Source: Archilochus colubris (taxonomy: Eukaryota > Chordata > Aves > Apodiformes > Trochilidae). Taken from it: a stretch of DNA of 64,000 bases. The translations under genes were made by a program, and so were the position numbers. Within the stretch, counting starts at the first letter, position 1, and each line of letters starts with the position of its first letter. The notes below the pieces were generated by a model. It was given only the letters and a program-made list of their open reading frames with translations. It was not told the origin of the DNA and searched no databases. The stretch spans positions 10,148,503-10,212,502 of the forward strand of contig CM041103.1 in the NCBI GenBank assembly GCA_023079485.1, read 5' to 3'. Positions 1 through 12,900 of the stretch are shown here, piece by piece.

Positions 1-841
1 GGCACTCGCGCCCGCACAATCCCAACTCCCACGTAAACAAAGCCCTCAGTGAGAGGGACAAGAGCAGAGCTGGCTGTGAGCTGTGTCTGCTACAGACAAG
101 GAGCTGGAGGCTGGGATATTAATAGGCTCAGGGCAGCAAGGGAGAAAAACCACCTCTGGTGAGGGGAAAAAAAAAAAAAAGCCACTTTAGGAGTGAAAGC
201 AGTAAGTTTTCTTACAGCCCGGGTTGATCCTCCCTCCCTGCCCCCCGAGCTGAGATTTCCAGCAGGTCTGACCCCTTGGAAATCCCCATCCACACTTCCC
301 AGGTGTCAGGGCTCCCCCAGGAGCACTGCAATGCTGTGGGGGCTGTAAGTCCAGGGTGATTCTGGCCCGTGTATTTTGAAACATGGTCTTCCAGATCCTG
401 TGACCAGCCCCTTCTGCTCTGTCACAATACCCAGGGGGTGGGAGAAGATGCTGCCCAGTCAGGGGGTTTCTCCTCTTCTGGCATTAAGTCACTGCACACA
501 ACCTATGATAAAAGCTGCTCTCCTTCCCCTTCACCTGGGTCATGCTCAAGCCCTCAACTCTGCCTGGGTGCCCTGCCAGCCTCCAGATGGGCTGCCTGGA
601 GCAGCACCTCAGGCTGCTGATGCCATGTTCTTGTCAAGAAAACCAGATGCATGAAAGGACTGAGAAAAAGAAAGAAGAGAGCAAAGGCATGGGATGTTTC
701 ACACCTCTGCCCTGGGTCTGCTCTCCTTGATTGGGAGGAGCCCAAGAGGGAAGAAAGCAGAAAGGAGAGAGCACAGTGACAGGACCAGAGAAACACCAAT
801 TCAGTTCACATAATTCTAAAGACTAAAATGCAAGAACTTAC
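1..841 (-). other. ACACA: ACACA intron (3' part outside window)
   Basis: Sequence downstream of the last exon in the window. It contains an A-run at about 167-180. The next expected exon, which should begin VLGREVYTSNNQ, is not present here. Confidence 0.8.
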
Positions 842-952
842 TTTGTTGAGGGCTCCACAGCCAGTCAGGATTATATGGGAGTTCTCAACCTGGAGAGTCC
901 TCTGTCCCAGTCGAACCAGGTAAGCCCCAATCCCAATTGCCCGACATGTAAC
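842..952 (-). CDS. ACACA: ACACA exon, carboxyltransferase CoA site; last exon in window
   Basis: Encodes residues 1762-1798: [20 protein letters not shown] then [17 protein letters not shown]. Arg1765 matches human Arg1823, a CoA-binding residue. Cys1793 stands where human ACACA has Ala. The donor GTAAGT leads to exons that lie left of the window. Confidence 0.96.
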
Positions 953-3900
953 CTTAAGGAAAAAAAAATAGAGGAAAAAAAATAAGAAAAAAAAAAAATC
1001 ACATTGATTTCTGTCTTACCAAACAGCCAAAACCTATTGATTCAAACATCTAGATAAAACTAGTCATGTCTGGATTACGAGGCTATAAAATCTTCTCTTA
1101 CTGTAAAATTCCAGAATCTATTTTTTTGTAAAACGTGGTATCTGCAACACATATGTATTATTATTGTTATTATTATTATTAATTATTATTATGATGTTAA
1201 AAAAAAAAGAGAGAGAGAGAAGCAGTAACTTGCAGACTGATCAAACATGAAGCCAAATGACTCGTTTCCTAAAAAAGTTTTAAATTTAGTCTGAAAGGCA
1301 CCCAGCCCTGAAATGGTGCAAGTAGCATTGCTCAAAGCCTACAGGAGCATCAACCAGAAGTATGATCCCAGATGGATCTTCTGGATATCACTGCAGGATT
1401 TTTAGCTGAAATAGACAATAGTTTGAAGAATAGAAAGCAGCAGGGGATTACCAAGTTGATGGTGATAATACTGTCATAGGCTAAAGATGTTTCTCCAGCA
1501 ATCATGCCAGATCCTCTGAGGTTCTCTATTCCAAGTCCATCTTCCTTTCCAATAATATCTGTTATCTTATACCTGAGGGAGACACACACAGCCTTTGAGT
1601 CACAAGGTCCAGTGATTTGCTGAATCAGTTTGCTACGAAGAAAATGAAAAGTGACTAAATATCATTAAGGCTCCAAAGAGTAATGTGCATAAAAGCCAGC
1701 CAGGACCTGTACAGGGGCTCAATCTGCAGGAACAGTCCCACATACTGCAAAGGGGAGATGCCAAGGGAGAGGGATGCCTGTGAAAAACATTCTTCTGTCA
1801 TTCCCACAGGATGTGAGAAGCAGGCTGATGACAGGAAAAAGGGTAAGAAAGAGAATGCAGTCAAACGAAAAAAGAAACAGAAGAAGAGATTACAATGAGG
1901 CTTTTACCTTCTCCTTACTCCCTTCTTTCATGCCTTCCTTTCCTAGCTCAGGCCCTTCTTACTCAGCATTCTCTGGCTTCTGTCTTTTCCTCCTCCTCCT
2001 CCTCTGCTGTCCTGGCTCAGCAGAAGATTTGAGCCTGTGCTTCAGTGCTTCACTGAAGAGAGCCACTGCCTTGCCCACACGTGGGTCCAGCATCCTCCCT
2101 TTGTTCTCCCAGAGCTTCCCAGTCTGCAAACTCAGCCTCTTCTGGAAACAGAAAACTTCTCACCCTGCCATGTCTGTGCTTACCTGGACTCACCACTGTC
2201 CTCCACGTGTTCACAGTGAACTGAGTTCAGGGCACTGACTTTCTTGTAGTCTTGAGGAGTCAGGTACAAGTATTTGTATCCCTGCAGGGAGAAGCAGTTC
2301 AGTCATCTCATCCTCACCTGTAGCCCCTTCCTGATCCCCTTCCAAAGAGCAAGTTTGTGGGGAGCAGTATTTCATTCCAGATAGTGACAACATCCTCTCT
2401 TAACATGGGCACTCCAGCTGAGCTCATGGGTGTTCCCAACATTTAGCACCAATTCATTCTGGATGCCAATCCTGCTCCCTGAGAGATCCAATTCCAAGAA
2501 GAACTTTGGACCTAAGAGTCTGGCAAACATTTAACCTCACCTCTATTAAAACAGGCCATGTAAAAATAAAACTAATTTGTGATAATGTAGAGCTTCACTT
2601 CTGCTTCCTGCACCTTCTTACCTTGTATGGATCCTCTGGGTCTTCCCAAGCTACGTGGAACATGTGCCGAATCTCCTCAGCCAAACCAATCCTGGCTCCA
2701 CTGTTGGCAGCCACATAGATCCGGGGGATGCCGTGTGTTCGAGCAAGCTCTGAAGCCCTCAGGAACAGGATGTCCTCCTGAGGCCCAAAAGAACCTATTT
2801 TGTATGTAATGTCATTGCCAATGACAATGATATCACGGCCTTCAGGATACTCAGGGGTCTTGAGAGTCATCTTCCAGGCCACCATGCCAACCTGCAATCA
2901 AAGGGCAGAGAACAACAAAAATGAAGTATCTTTATGCAAGATGTGAATCACACAGGGTCATTTTTCTTACGTGTGTTGTACTTTGTGCATTTTCCTTGGG
3001 AACTCCAGCAGCAGCAGCTCTGAGACACGTTGCCAGTGCAGAGCACAGCTGGCAGGACTTGGTCCTTTCCACACTCTCTGGAGCAGATCCTCCCTCACTC
3101 TCATCTCACCCAAGACACTCACACTGCCCTCCCTGCCTCCTCCCCTTCAGGGATCTGTCACAGCTCCAAAGCCCATCCAGCAAACACCCCCCTAGCAGGG
3201 TGCTGCCTTTATTCCCTGTGCCAGAGCTCCTGGGATGAGGATGGATGTGGTGCTGTACAGCAGTCCTGACCACCAGACAGCACCCCAGAACCTCATCATC
3301 TTCATTCACTCTCACCCTGCCCTCATTTTAATAATCCTTTTGTTTCACAACTACCTCCTTTTGTGTTTTCTTTCCTCTCCTTCCTTTCACTCCTTTGGCT
3401 CTTCCCTTTTTCCCTCACAAATACCACAGCAGTTCCATTCCAAACCTGCCTGGCTAAAGCAATGCTTTTTGCTGCATATTTTTCTTTTTAAAATCACCAG
3501 CTGATCTCCTCTGACCCATCTTATGGAGATCAGCAACATCTGTCCTCTGCATCTCACGTCTCTCAGCTGCTGCCTGTCCCTGCACGGGGGAGTTGGCCAT
3601 CCTGGAATGCCATTAACAGATGGAAATAGCAGTGTCCCTTGAAAGCCACATGCATCACCCAGTCTCTGCTTGCCCAAGGATCATAAGCTCTGAGTACACA
3701 TTCCTCAAGCCGATTGCACATCCGCTGCAATCAGGAGGGTTTCAAACTCTCATTGTGGAGCCTCTGAATTCTGAACATGATGAACTAAAGCAGGAGGGGG
3801 AGAGGGGAGAAGCAGCAGATAGATATATGCCATTTAATCCAGATCAGAATGGCACAATACACAGTTGAGATCCAATCAGCATCTTATTGCGTCTGCAGCA

Positions 3901-6900
3901 GGATATGCCTTAATAGGCTCATTAAAAAAATAAAAAGGCAGAGGAATTAATGAAAGGGTCATGGGAAGTAAAGTGGGCAGCAATCCAAAAATATTACAAC
4001 TATCTACTCAGAGATCCTTCCCCTGCATCTCCCCTTTTTGAGAGCTGAGGCTGCAAGTTAACAGAGTGATGGTGTTTCAGTTCACCTTCTCACTTTCATC
4101 CAGTGCTGTTCTGACTGACATGTCTAAGGGATTAATTTGTTTGCCTTTGAATATTTCCAGATTTACAGTTACATCTCAGCATCCAACCACAGTGTTTGGA
4201 AGAGAGAGACACTGCAGCAGCCCTAAAGACAGGAGCATAACTCCCTAAAAGTCAGTGGGATGCTTGGCTAAGATATGAGTATTAATGCAAAATGAAAGGG
4301 AAAAGTTTGTAATGCTGCAAAACAAGTGGATGCAGCTGTTGGTCAGGCAGAAAGACCAAAAGTGTGTGTGTGCAGAGAGAGCAGGGGTCACACAGACAAC
4401 TACTCCAGTCTGGATGCACAACCTAATTCATCTCAAACAAAGCTACACAGCCAGAGGGGTTCCTCAGGCTTCTGCTCCTCTGCTGTTGGACTTTCAGAAC
4501 AGAAAAAGGGAGAACAAAGGTGAAAAGAGGAGAAGAGAAGTATGCTTTGTCCTTCTGACCTTACTGTTGTAGGAAAGGAGACGCCAGGGGTCGGATATTG
4601 TGCCCCTGTTCTAACCCTCAGCTGTGGACAAGCTTGCAATTAGAAGCAGCAGGTTAAGAAGCCTGAAAAGCTAAAATTAAAGGCTTGAAGATCAGCCCCC
4701 AAGAACCAAACAATGCCCACCTACACCCTGCCACCTGCTACAGCTCTGTTTTCCATATTTTGCAGATGTTTTTCTTTCGATCCATTAACCAAAATCCCTA
4801 AGTGAGTGCTCACCAAATCTGATACCACCTCAGAAATCAACTCTAGTGATTGGCAGAACCCCCCAGGGAAGATCAGGTAATACTGTCTTGAAAATTGCAC
4901 CATAAACTTCTTCCAAAAGAGCACAGAAGTGACACCAATTTCCATGTTTCTGCCCAGCTACTCATGGCCTTGCAGCTCCCCTGATCCCATCAGCCAGGAC
5001 CATGCCAGGAAGCTTCAAGCACCATTAGATGACCACAAACCACAGGAGCAACAGGAGAAATGCTCAGGCTTTGTGTCTGCTAAATACCTGTCAGCTCATG
5101 AAACTGCAAGATAGAAACATGTGAAGACACTCCCAGAAACCTCCACAAGAATCACAGCGTGCTGGAAGCAAAACCTCAGCACCCACAGCTCACAGGGGAA
5201 GCAGAGGAGTTAAAACTCTTGGGCACAGTTCATGGCTGATAAACATGAAGCAACCACGTGCAGTTTAAGAAAAGAAAAATTAAAGTGCATCACTTGATTT
5301 ACTTGTGTGTCTTTGCCTTCCCAAAACACAGATATTTTTGTGCTATTTATCAGTAATAAGAATCACAGGGCTCACTAAGGATTTTTTTGGTATGAGCAAA
5401 GTAGATTCTGGTTAAATTTATGTCTGGTGGGGGGCAGCTTTTTATTTCAGAAAAAAAATTAAAAAATAAAAAATGATAATTTTAAGTTTACGGCAGCATG
5501 CCAAAGAAAGGAGAGTTCACAGGTTAATTAGACAGGCTGAGCTAATCACCTAAGAGCATGGACAGAACAATAATGGGTGATGGTAGCCAGCAGTGGCCTC
5601 AGAACAAGCTCTTTTTAAGAGCCAGCACAGTGTGGAAGTGCTTCTCCTGCCACAGCTCTATTCCCAGCACACCCAGCAAGGAAGAAGAGAGGGATAAAAA
5701 AAAAAAAAAAAGCAGGAACCGTCTTATTTAACTGTTTTTATGTTGGCAAAATGATTTGTGCCAGGGTATTTCCATAAGAAGTGGGACCATTATTCTCCCG
5801 TAGGAACACATTTGGTTTGAAAAGTATCACTGGACAGAACGTGGAAATCAAAGCAGATGAATTATTCACAACCCCCGATCAGAAGTGATCATTATTTCTG
5901 ATGTTCCAAACTGTGATTAGGATTCAGTGCTCAGATGTCATTTGCTCCCTGAATAGCCCCAGCAAGGCAGGACTGCACGACACACATATATTACACCCAA
6001 GTTCTATATCTATAATTTTATACACACCTTCTCCCACTAGATCTTCTCCTTAATGTAACCATTAGCAGACAGTAAAACACAGTATTAACTAACGGGGGTT
6101 TTCAGGGTGCTCAGAAACGCCATTACTTTGACACAGAGTGTCAACACTAATCATGGCCTAAAATTAACACCAAAATTGACTTCAACATTAATTGGGCTAT
6201 CGATGGGAGCAGTAATACACACACTGCTGCAGTTACAAATTGACTGCTGGTGGCAGCCCCAGCTGCTGACAAGAGGCACCGAGGGGAATGGGGAAGGAAC
6301 GGAGCCCGAGCTCCCTCCTGAAAGCTCCCGGAGCCAGGCAGGCATGGGAAGGGTGGCTGGAGTGCAGGCAGAGGGGATTTGAAGCCTCTTTCTAGCAGGA
6401 TCTGTAATTCCTGGAGAAGTGCAGCTGACAGAAAATCTGATGTTGACAAGAGCAGCTTATTATTTGACAGCTTCTGCGCTGGAGCCGTGCCAGCTGTGCT
6501 GGATTATTCCACTTCTCTCCCAAGGAGGATGAAGCTCCAGCCCGGGTTCCTTACGCCGTGCTTTGGGTTAGTTATTTACACCCAGATGTGGAAATGTGGC
6601 TCTCAAAAGCTCTGAGTAGGACAACTGACCTCACAGAACCCTGCCAATAACTTTGCCTTCTGCTGCATCTGGATCGTACGTAAGTTTTATACATAAAGTA
6701 TTATTTAAAAAAGACTCTATTTATATGTCAGTATTTCTCACATGGAAAAGTTGTAATAAGGAAGGAAATGCAACAGTTTAGCATGGCAATGCCAAAGCTG
6801 AACATTCCTGAGAGCACCTTTTTCCCCTGCTGTGCACACACATTCTGGCACTGTTAAAGCAAGGAATAAGTTGTCTATTCCCCTTTCACAGCCTCTGTCT

Positions 6901-9900
6901 GCTCTGGAGGGGAACCAGTGTCCACTGCCCCGAGGATGCTGAAGCACCCCACTGCATTACCATGGACAGGGTGTGTTTAGAAAGAGAATAAAAACATCCC
7001 CCCAAATTGTAGTTGATTTGGTATTTCATTACTTGAATCTGATATCTGGAACTTGAGATCTAAAAGAGAGTCTCTGCACTTACACTGTCACCAAAAAGTG
7101 GAAACAAATTTAAATGTAGACATTTGATAAAAATCAGCATTACCAGGAAGGTAACAAAATTAATAATCTGTGTTTGATAGCATTATGAAATTTAACAGTC
7201 AAGTCTGATTATTATTATTATTTCAGGGAAAAAAACTGACTTGTAACCTTCCAAAAATTAATCTTTTAAATAATTACAATAAATTCTAACTCAGAGGTAT
7301 ACAGTGGAGGTTCACGACCTCTGGTTCTGCAGGAAAATCTTTTCAAATCTTCAACTTCCAATATTGCTATAACACACATGTACCTGTGCACTGATCAGGA
7401 CACAGGCTGCATCTCCAGCAGAGTGAGAAACAGCTCACTGGAGATCCTGATCTGCAGGAACATTAACTCTTCAAACAATCCAAGGCACTGCAGAGTATCC
7501 CTGCTTAACCACACAACCACTGCTCAGCTAAGGAGATGCTCCATATACACAGTGACCACGTCCATCCCAACCCTGACACAGCTCAAGAGACCCCCCCAGT
7601 CCCATCCTCCTGTGCACACCCCTCCTTAAGTCACATTAAATGGTCAAGGCACAGAAATGAGAAAAAAAAAAAAGTATTCAGTGATGCCAGGGGGACCCTC
7701 TGCTAATTTGTATTAGATCTCACTTGTCACAAGTCATTCCACCTTGTACTAAAAATAACTCTCTCCAGCCCAGGACAGAAATGTGCTCTGTGCTGATCCC
7801 TACCCCCAGGTCTCACTGTGACCTTTGAGCATCTGCTTGACAGGGGCTAAAATTATCCTGCCAAGGGAGGATCACCTTCTGATTGCTTCAGGAGCATGGC
7901 AGATGAGGAGGCACCACTCGCTGTGCAGCACAAAGAGTTGTCCAGATTCCCTGTTATTTAAACCCATTCCTACTGCCAGAAGAGCCTTCAGGTCAGGAGT
8001 GTTCCCAGAACATGCCAAGAAGGGTTGGGAAATCCAAAGAGAAACAAGAATTTTTACAGTGATCTCTAGGGAAAGCAGCAGTGGGGTTGTGTGTGTGTGT
8101 GTGTGTGTGTGTGCCTGGGGCAGGTGCAGGGGTGTTTTCCTTCACCATCATGTTAATTCCCTGACTTTGCCATCCCCTGTTCCCTGGTTCTCTCAAGTCC
8201 TTACCATCCTCTGTAAGAAGCCCAATGGATGTTTTAATACCCTGTGCCTGTCATAAAATGCAGGAACACGGGGTGACAAAGCAGAACATGCAGTTCAACT
8301 ATTAAGCTTTGCTTGTATAAAATTCATTAGCTACACCTTGCAGCCCCAGGCAATCCAGGGAGCTGCTGGAGCAGAGCTGGAGCAGAGATGGAACAGTCCT
8401 CTGCCCACTGCTGGCCTGGATTTCACCTGGCCGAACCCTCCCTGAGAGGCTGCAGGCCAGCACCCGCTCCGGCTGTGGATTATTTCTGAGCCTCCTGCGA
8501 CTGAGAAGGAAAAACTGTGACATCTAGTGCCAGCAGGGAAAATGACAGAGCTCCCAGGGCCACCGCATGCCAGCGGCAGGGCAGCGTGGGATGGATGGAT
8601 GGATGGAGGGATGCGGCAGCTCCCTCTCCCTCGCTCCTTGTTCCTTGTGGATGAGTTGGGGCCCCGGGGCCAGGGGATCAGGGGAAATGGTCGTCAAAAT
8701 ACAGAAAGAGCTAGAGCAAAACATCAGAATGAGCAGCTCAAGAATGCCAGTAATATACTGAGTTCTCCAGCAGGCTGAGGGAACTACCTTCTTCACACCA
8801 AGATTTCAGCTAATGTGCTCATCTGGGGAACAAAGGCAGCTCCAGTGGGCATCTGAGGAGTGCCACTGCCTTGCAGCTCCTGTCTTCATACAGCTACTGC
8901 AACCAGCTCCTTTGAGATACTGCCTGAGTTGCTACAGATTCCTGAACTCCAGCCCCATTCACAGAATTCAGAGATTTCCCCATCTTAGCCCAGCCAGGGA
9001 ACTGCAGAGCAAGAGAGGTGTGGATGGCAGCAGGACTGAGCTCTCAGGATTAGCAGAAGTCCCAGTCACGTGCCAAATGAAGCCAGAAACACCAAACACT
9101 GTGCCACTAAAGTCTTTCACTTTTTAAAATTAAATTAGCAGAAAGATTAAAAGTCCTGTGTCATAATTTACCTAAGCATCCAAGTTGTGATATGGCAATT
9201 TTCTTAAAGACATTTTAGAGTAAAACACACAAGACTGCAAACAACTACAAGTGGATTTTTTTCCACTTTTTGCATTCCAGTGGTCCCTGTCTATCCTAAA
9301 GTCTGTCTGTTGTCAGGCTGAGCATCCACCTCTGGTGCTTAAGTCTTGATGTGCATACTTGTACAACAAATTATACCCCATTTGTCCCAAAGGCTATTTA
9401 GTCTTTCCTCAGAAGAATTAGAAGGGAGATAACTACTGGTGTTTGATTCTGCTGATAAAATAATGATGTCTTCAGCTTCCTTCTATCCCTGCTGGCTTTG
9501 AGAATTATTTACAAACTGTTCTCAACTTTTTTGGTGTGGCACATTCAGCTCAGTCAAGGCTTACTGAGTTGTGTTGGCTTACTGAGGTCCTGAGGTAGCA
9601 CCACAGCTCATCAGAACAGTGCCAGAAGTGAGCAGGGAAGCCTGACTAGGCAAAAGAAGACAAAAAAAAACCAAACAAAAACCAAAACCAAAACCAAACA
9701 CAAGCAACCAAACAGACACAGTTCATCATCTTAACATGAAGGATCCAGAACAGAAACCATCTAGGAGAAAGCTGCAAGATGCAGGGTGCTGTCTGGAGCC
9801 CAGAGGAACAGCAGATGCTCTTCAGGATGGGCTACATGGGCAAGAGGCTGGAAAAAGGCCATGCACTGGTGATGCCTCCTGAGCTGCAAGAGCAGCAGGG

Positions 9901-12900
9901 CCAGCAGCACTGCAAGCTCCCTCCCGTGGCCATGACAGACACAGGAGCCTCTCTCTGCTCAGAAGCAGCAAGCACTGCCTAGGAAAAAATAGCAAGTTGT
10001 ATTTTCATGGTCCATTAAGTCCTTGGCTTCTTTGTTGAGACTGCTAGCAAAGAGATAATTACTGCCAAATGAGGTGGTGGGCTACGTGAAGTGGTCACAA
10101 GCTGAGCACAGAAAAATCTCTTACATTGCAGAAGTTCTTGAGAATCCCCATTCCACAGATTTCCTGAAAGCATGGACAGGTTAGCCAGGTGAGCCCAGAA
10201 CTCTGCTTGCAGACTCTGATGATAGGAGGAGCTTAGCTTTGAGCTCCTGCTCTGCCCTGTATTAGAGCAGGGATTACAACTTTGGCTGTTGACACCCAGC
10301 TCAACACACTGATTACCAATCTCTGTGATTTTATGCTGGTTTCTCAATTTCACCTGCTAGCTAAAACAATTAGGGCACTCAGCACAGCTGAATGCTTTAA
10401 GAGGAAGAGTGTCTTGACCCCTTTTCACATGGAGAAAATGTGATTGTTCATACTGTGTAGCACAGCTCCAATAGGAAAGATAAGCCCTAATAATGATATC
10501 AGTCAGAAAAATTCATCTGTAGTAAAAAATGCATGATATACAATCTCTCAAAAGACTTTGGATTCAGAAAACCATCAGCTTTGGCTGGGAAAAAAAATCA
10601 ATAAAATAATCACAGTTACTTAGAAAGTTCTTACCAAGCACTCCCACCCCTCTGAACTGGGAGAAGTTCACACCTCTGGAGCTCTGGGACACAGATCAGC
10701 AAAGGTTACTGCCCAAAACTGGGGGAATTCTCTATAACATAATATCCAGCACTGACCTAGCAAGTACAAATTCAGAGCCTTATAAAATGCATCTGTCTAA
10801 ATTATTCTCATAAACTCTGGGTAAGCAAGGCACTGCTCAGCTTGGGCACCTGGACCTCCCCATGTACTCATTTCTTTAGGGATCACCCCCCCTGTAACAT
10901 GGTGAATATGGGCTTCTGGCATTTTGAAATCAAATACATGCATCCGAGGACAAAACTATTCCTAAGGAAATTCAGACAAGTTTGGAGAGCCAAGGAAACA
11001 CCCCATCCTTTGAGAAGGCTTCACCACTGCCAGGTGCAGAAGTGCAGACCCAATTAATATTTTTTCCTGCTCCTTGTGGCATTTCTCCTCTCCTGATGCA
11101 ATACTACAGCTACTGCCATGTAGCTGGATTACCCCAAGGATCTTTGCTTCCTGGCAGATAAGATGCTGTATTTCTGTGCCCTGATGCTATGCAGACTGAC
11201 TCTCATAAAAAGCAGACTGGATCCACTTACAGTCTCAACAAGGAAAAGGCTCATGCTCTGTGTTTATCTAGCATCCTGTCTCTTCCTTCTCCCCCCCTGC
11301 AGCCATCTTCTTTGGAAAGAGAAACTTGAGCACACGTTTGTGAAAATTTGTTTCCTCAGCTGAACAAATGAAACCATGAAAGCCTGAAGTCAGCTCATCC
11401 AGATAAAGTGAGTGCAGTGCAGAAGAATGAAGCTGCTGGGCAGCTCATCACCCCCTGGATGTCACCTGTCCTTCAGCCTGCTGCTGGAACCTCCTCCTCC
11501 CACTGCCCACACTCACCACTCACTGAGTTCTATTGTCTGACCAGAAGTCAATCCCATTGCCTCAAACCTCATCCCAGCTGCACACGCAGCAGCCTGGAGC
11601 TGCCTCCTCAGGCTGAGCTCCCCAGCTCTGGGCTGGGATTTCACCTCTGCAGCCAGCAGCCTCACCTCACTTCTGAGAAGCTGTTAAAAAGCAGGTTCCA
11701 GTCTGCCACAGCCTCCTCCAAAAAGTGATCTTCAGCAGCTAGACTGAAAAATGGGAGGAACATGGTACTTTCCCTTCGTTTATCCCACTTTCCAGTGGTT
11801 CAACCCATCAGCATGACAGGGCCTGAACCTCTGCATCAGACACCAACACCACACACACCAGTTCTTTTCAGATTGAGCACAACTAAGTCTACCAAGGGTT
11901 AAAAAAACCTCCCAATTTTTTTTTGGTGGTCTTTGGGTACAGAATCTCTTATAATAAGACTATTTGTATTCATACTGGCAGAGTAAACACTACATGTTCA
12001 TGCCCAGGCAGCTCTGTGCTTGTAATTTCAGCAAGAACAGAGCTACGTCCCTGAGGGACTTTGCTGTTTCCCCAGCCACCATCCACTCAAATGCTGAATG
12101 AGAGCAGAGAAAGAGAGAAAGATGATGGCATAAGCTTCCACACAGCACCACAGCCTCTGCTTCCTCTCAGAATGCAGGGAACAGCTCATTTCAGGTTTAA
12201 TTACACTTGTTAAAACACTTCTCCTACAGGCCAGCAAAAGACAAGGATGTTGAGTCACAGAGTCACCATTTACTGATTAGGTTCAATTTGAAAACATCAT
12301 ATTCAAAACCTTCCCCTCATGAGACACATGCAGTAAATAGTGGTGAAAACCCCTGTTTCCTCTCATCACTGGACCTGATGTTTCTGAAGGCAGCTTTTGC
12401 AAATCTGAAGTCAGCTAGCTAGTCAAAGGACAGTGCAAGTTCAATGATGCCAAGAAAAAACCTCATTATACCACCACGTGCAACTGTTCAAATTTAAGTT
12501 ACTGTGGGAACACTGACTTACTGAATCCCACCTAAGCTAAGCAGAAAACATGAACACTTCTTCTCTGAGTTAGCTTTATTCTCCACTCATTTCAGTGCTG
12601 CAATCTGTGGCTTGCTAACGTGAGAACACGGCAGGCAAAGCCCAGCACAGCCACCTCCTGCTCCAGCTGAAGGAGTAACTCTCATCCCAGCAGCAGCAGC
12701 AGCAGCCTGGTAGTCTCGAGTAAATCATTCACTAGAGGGGGATGTTGCACACACCTTGCCAGAGTGCCACACAAACACTGCATGGGGAGTATTTAAATGG
12801 AAAGCACAAAATTGGTTTTTCATTTTTTTAAGCAAATGAAAACATTTCTATTTAGTCTTGTAAAACATATTCTTTCTCAAATACAAACCCCAGTTACCTG

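Larger units (their letters stand above)
953..2621 (-). other. ACACA: Three short ACACA introns between carboxyltransferase exons
   Basis: The introns are 953-1451, 1573-2183 and 2282-2621. Apart from the simple repeat at 1156-1222 and pyrimidine-rich sequence near 1905-2010, I see nothing in them. Confidence 0.85.

Noticed and set aside
1774..2238. A 154-codon plus-strand ORF.
   Set aside because: It overlaps the ACACA exon at 2184-2281 on the opposite strand, begins in intron and shows no domain.
12688..12706. CAG repeat as a polyglutamine-coding tract.
   Set aside because: It lies in an intron and is in no supported reading frame.
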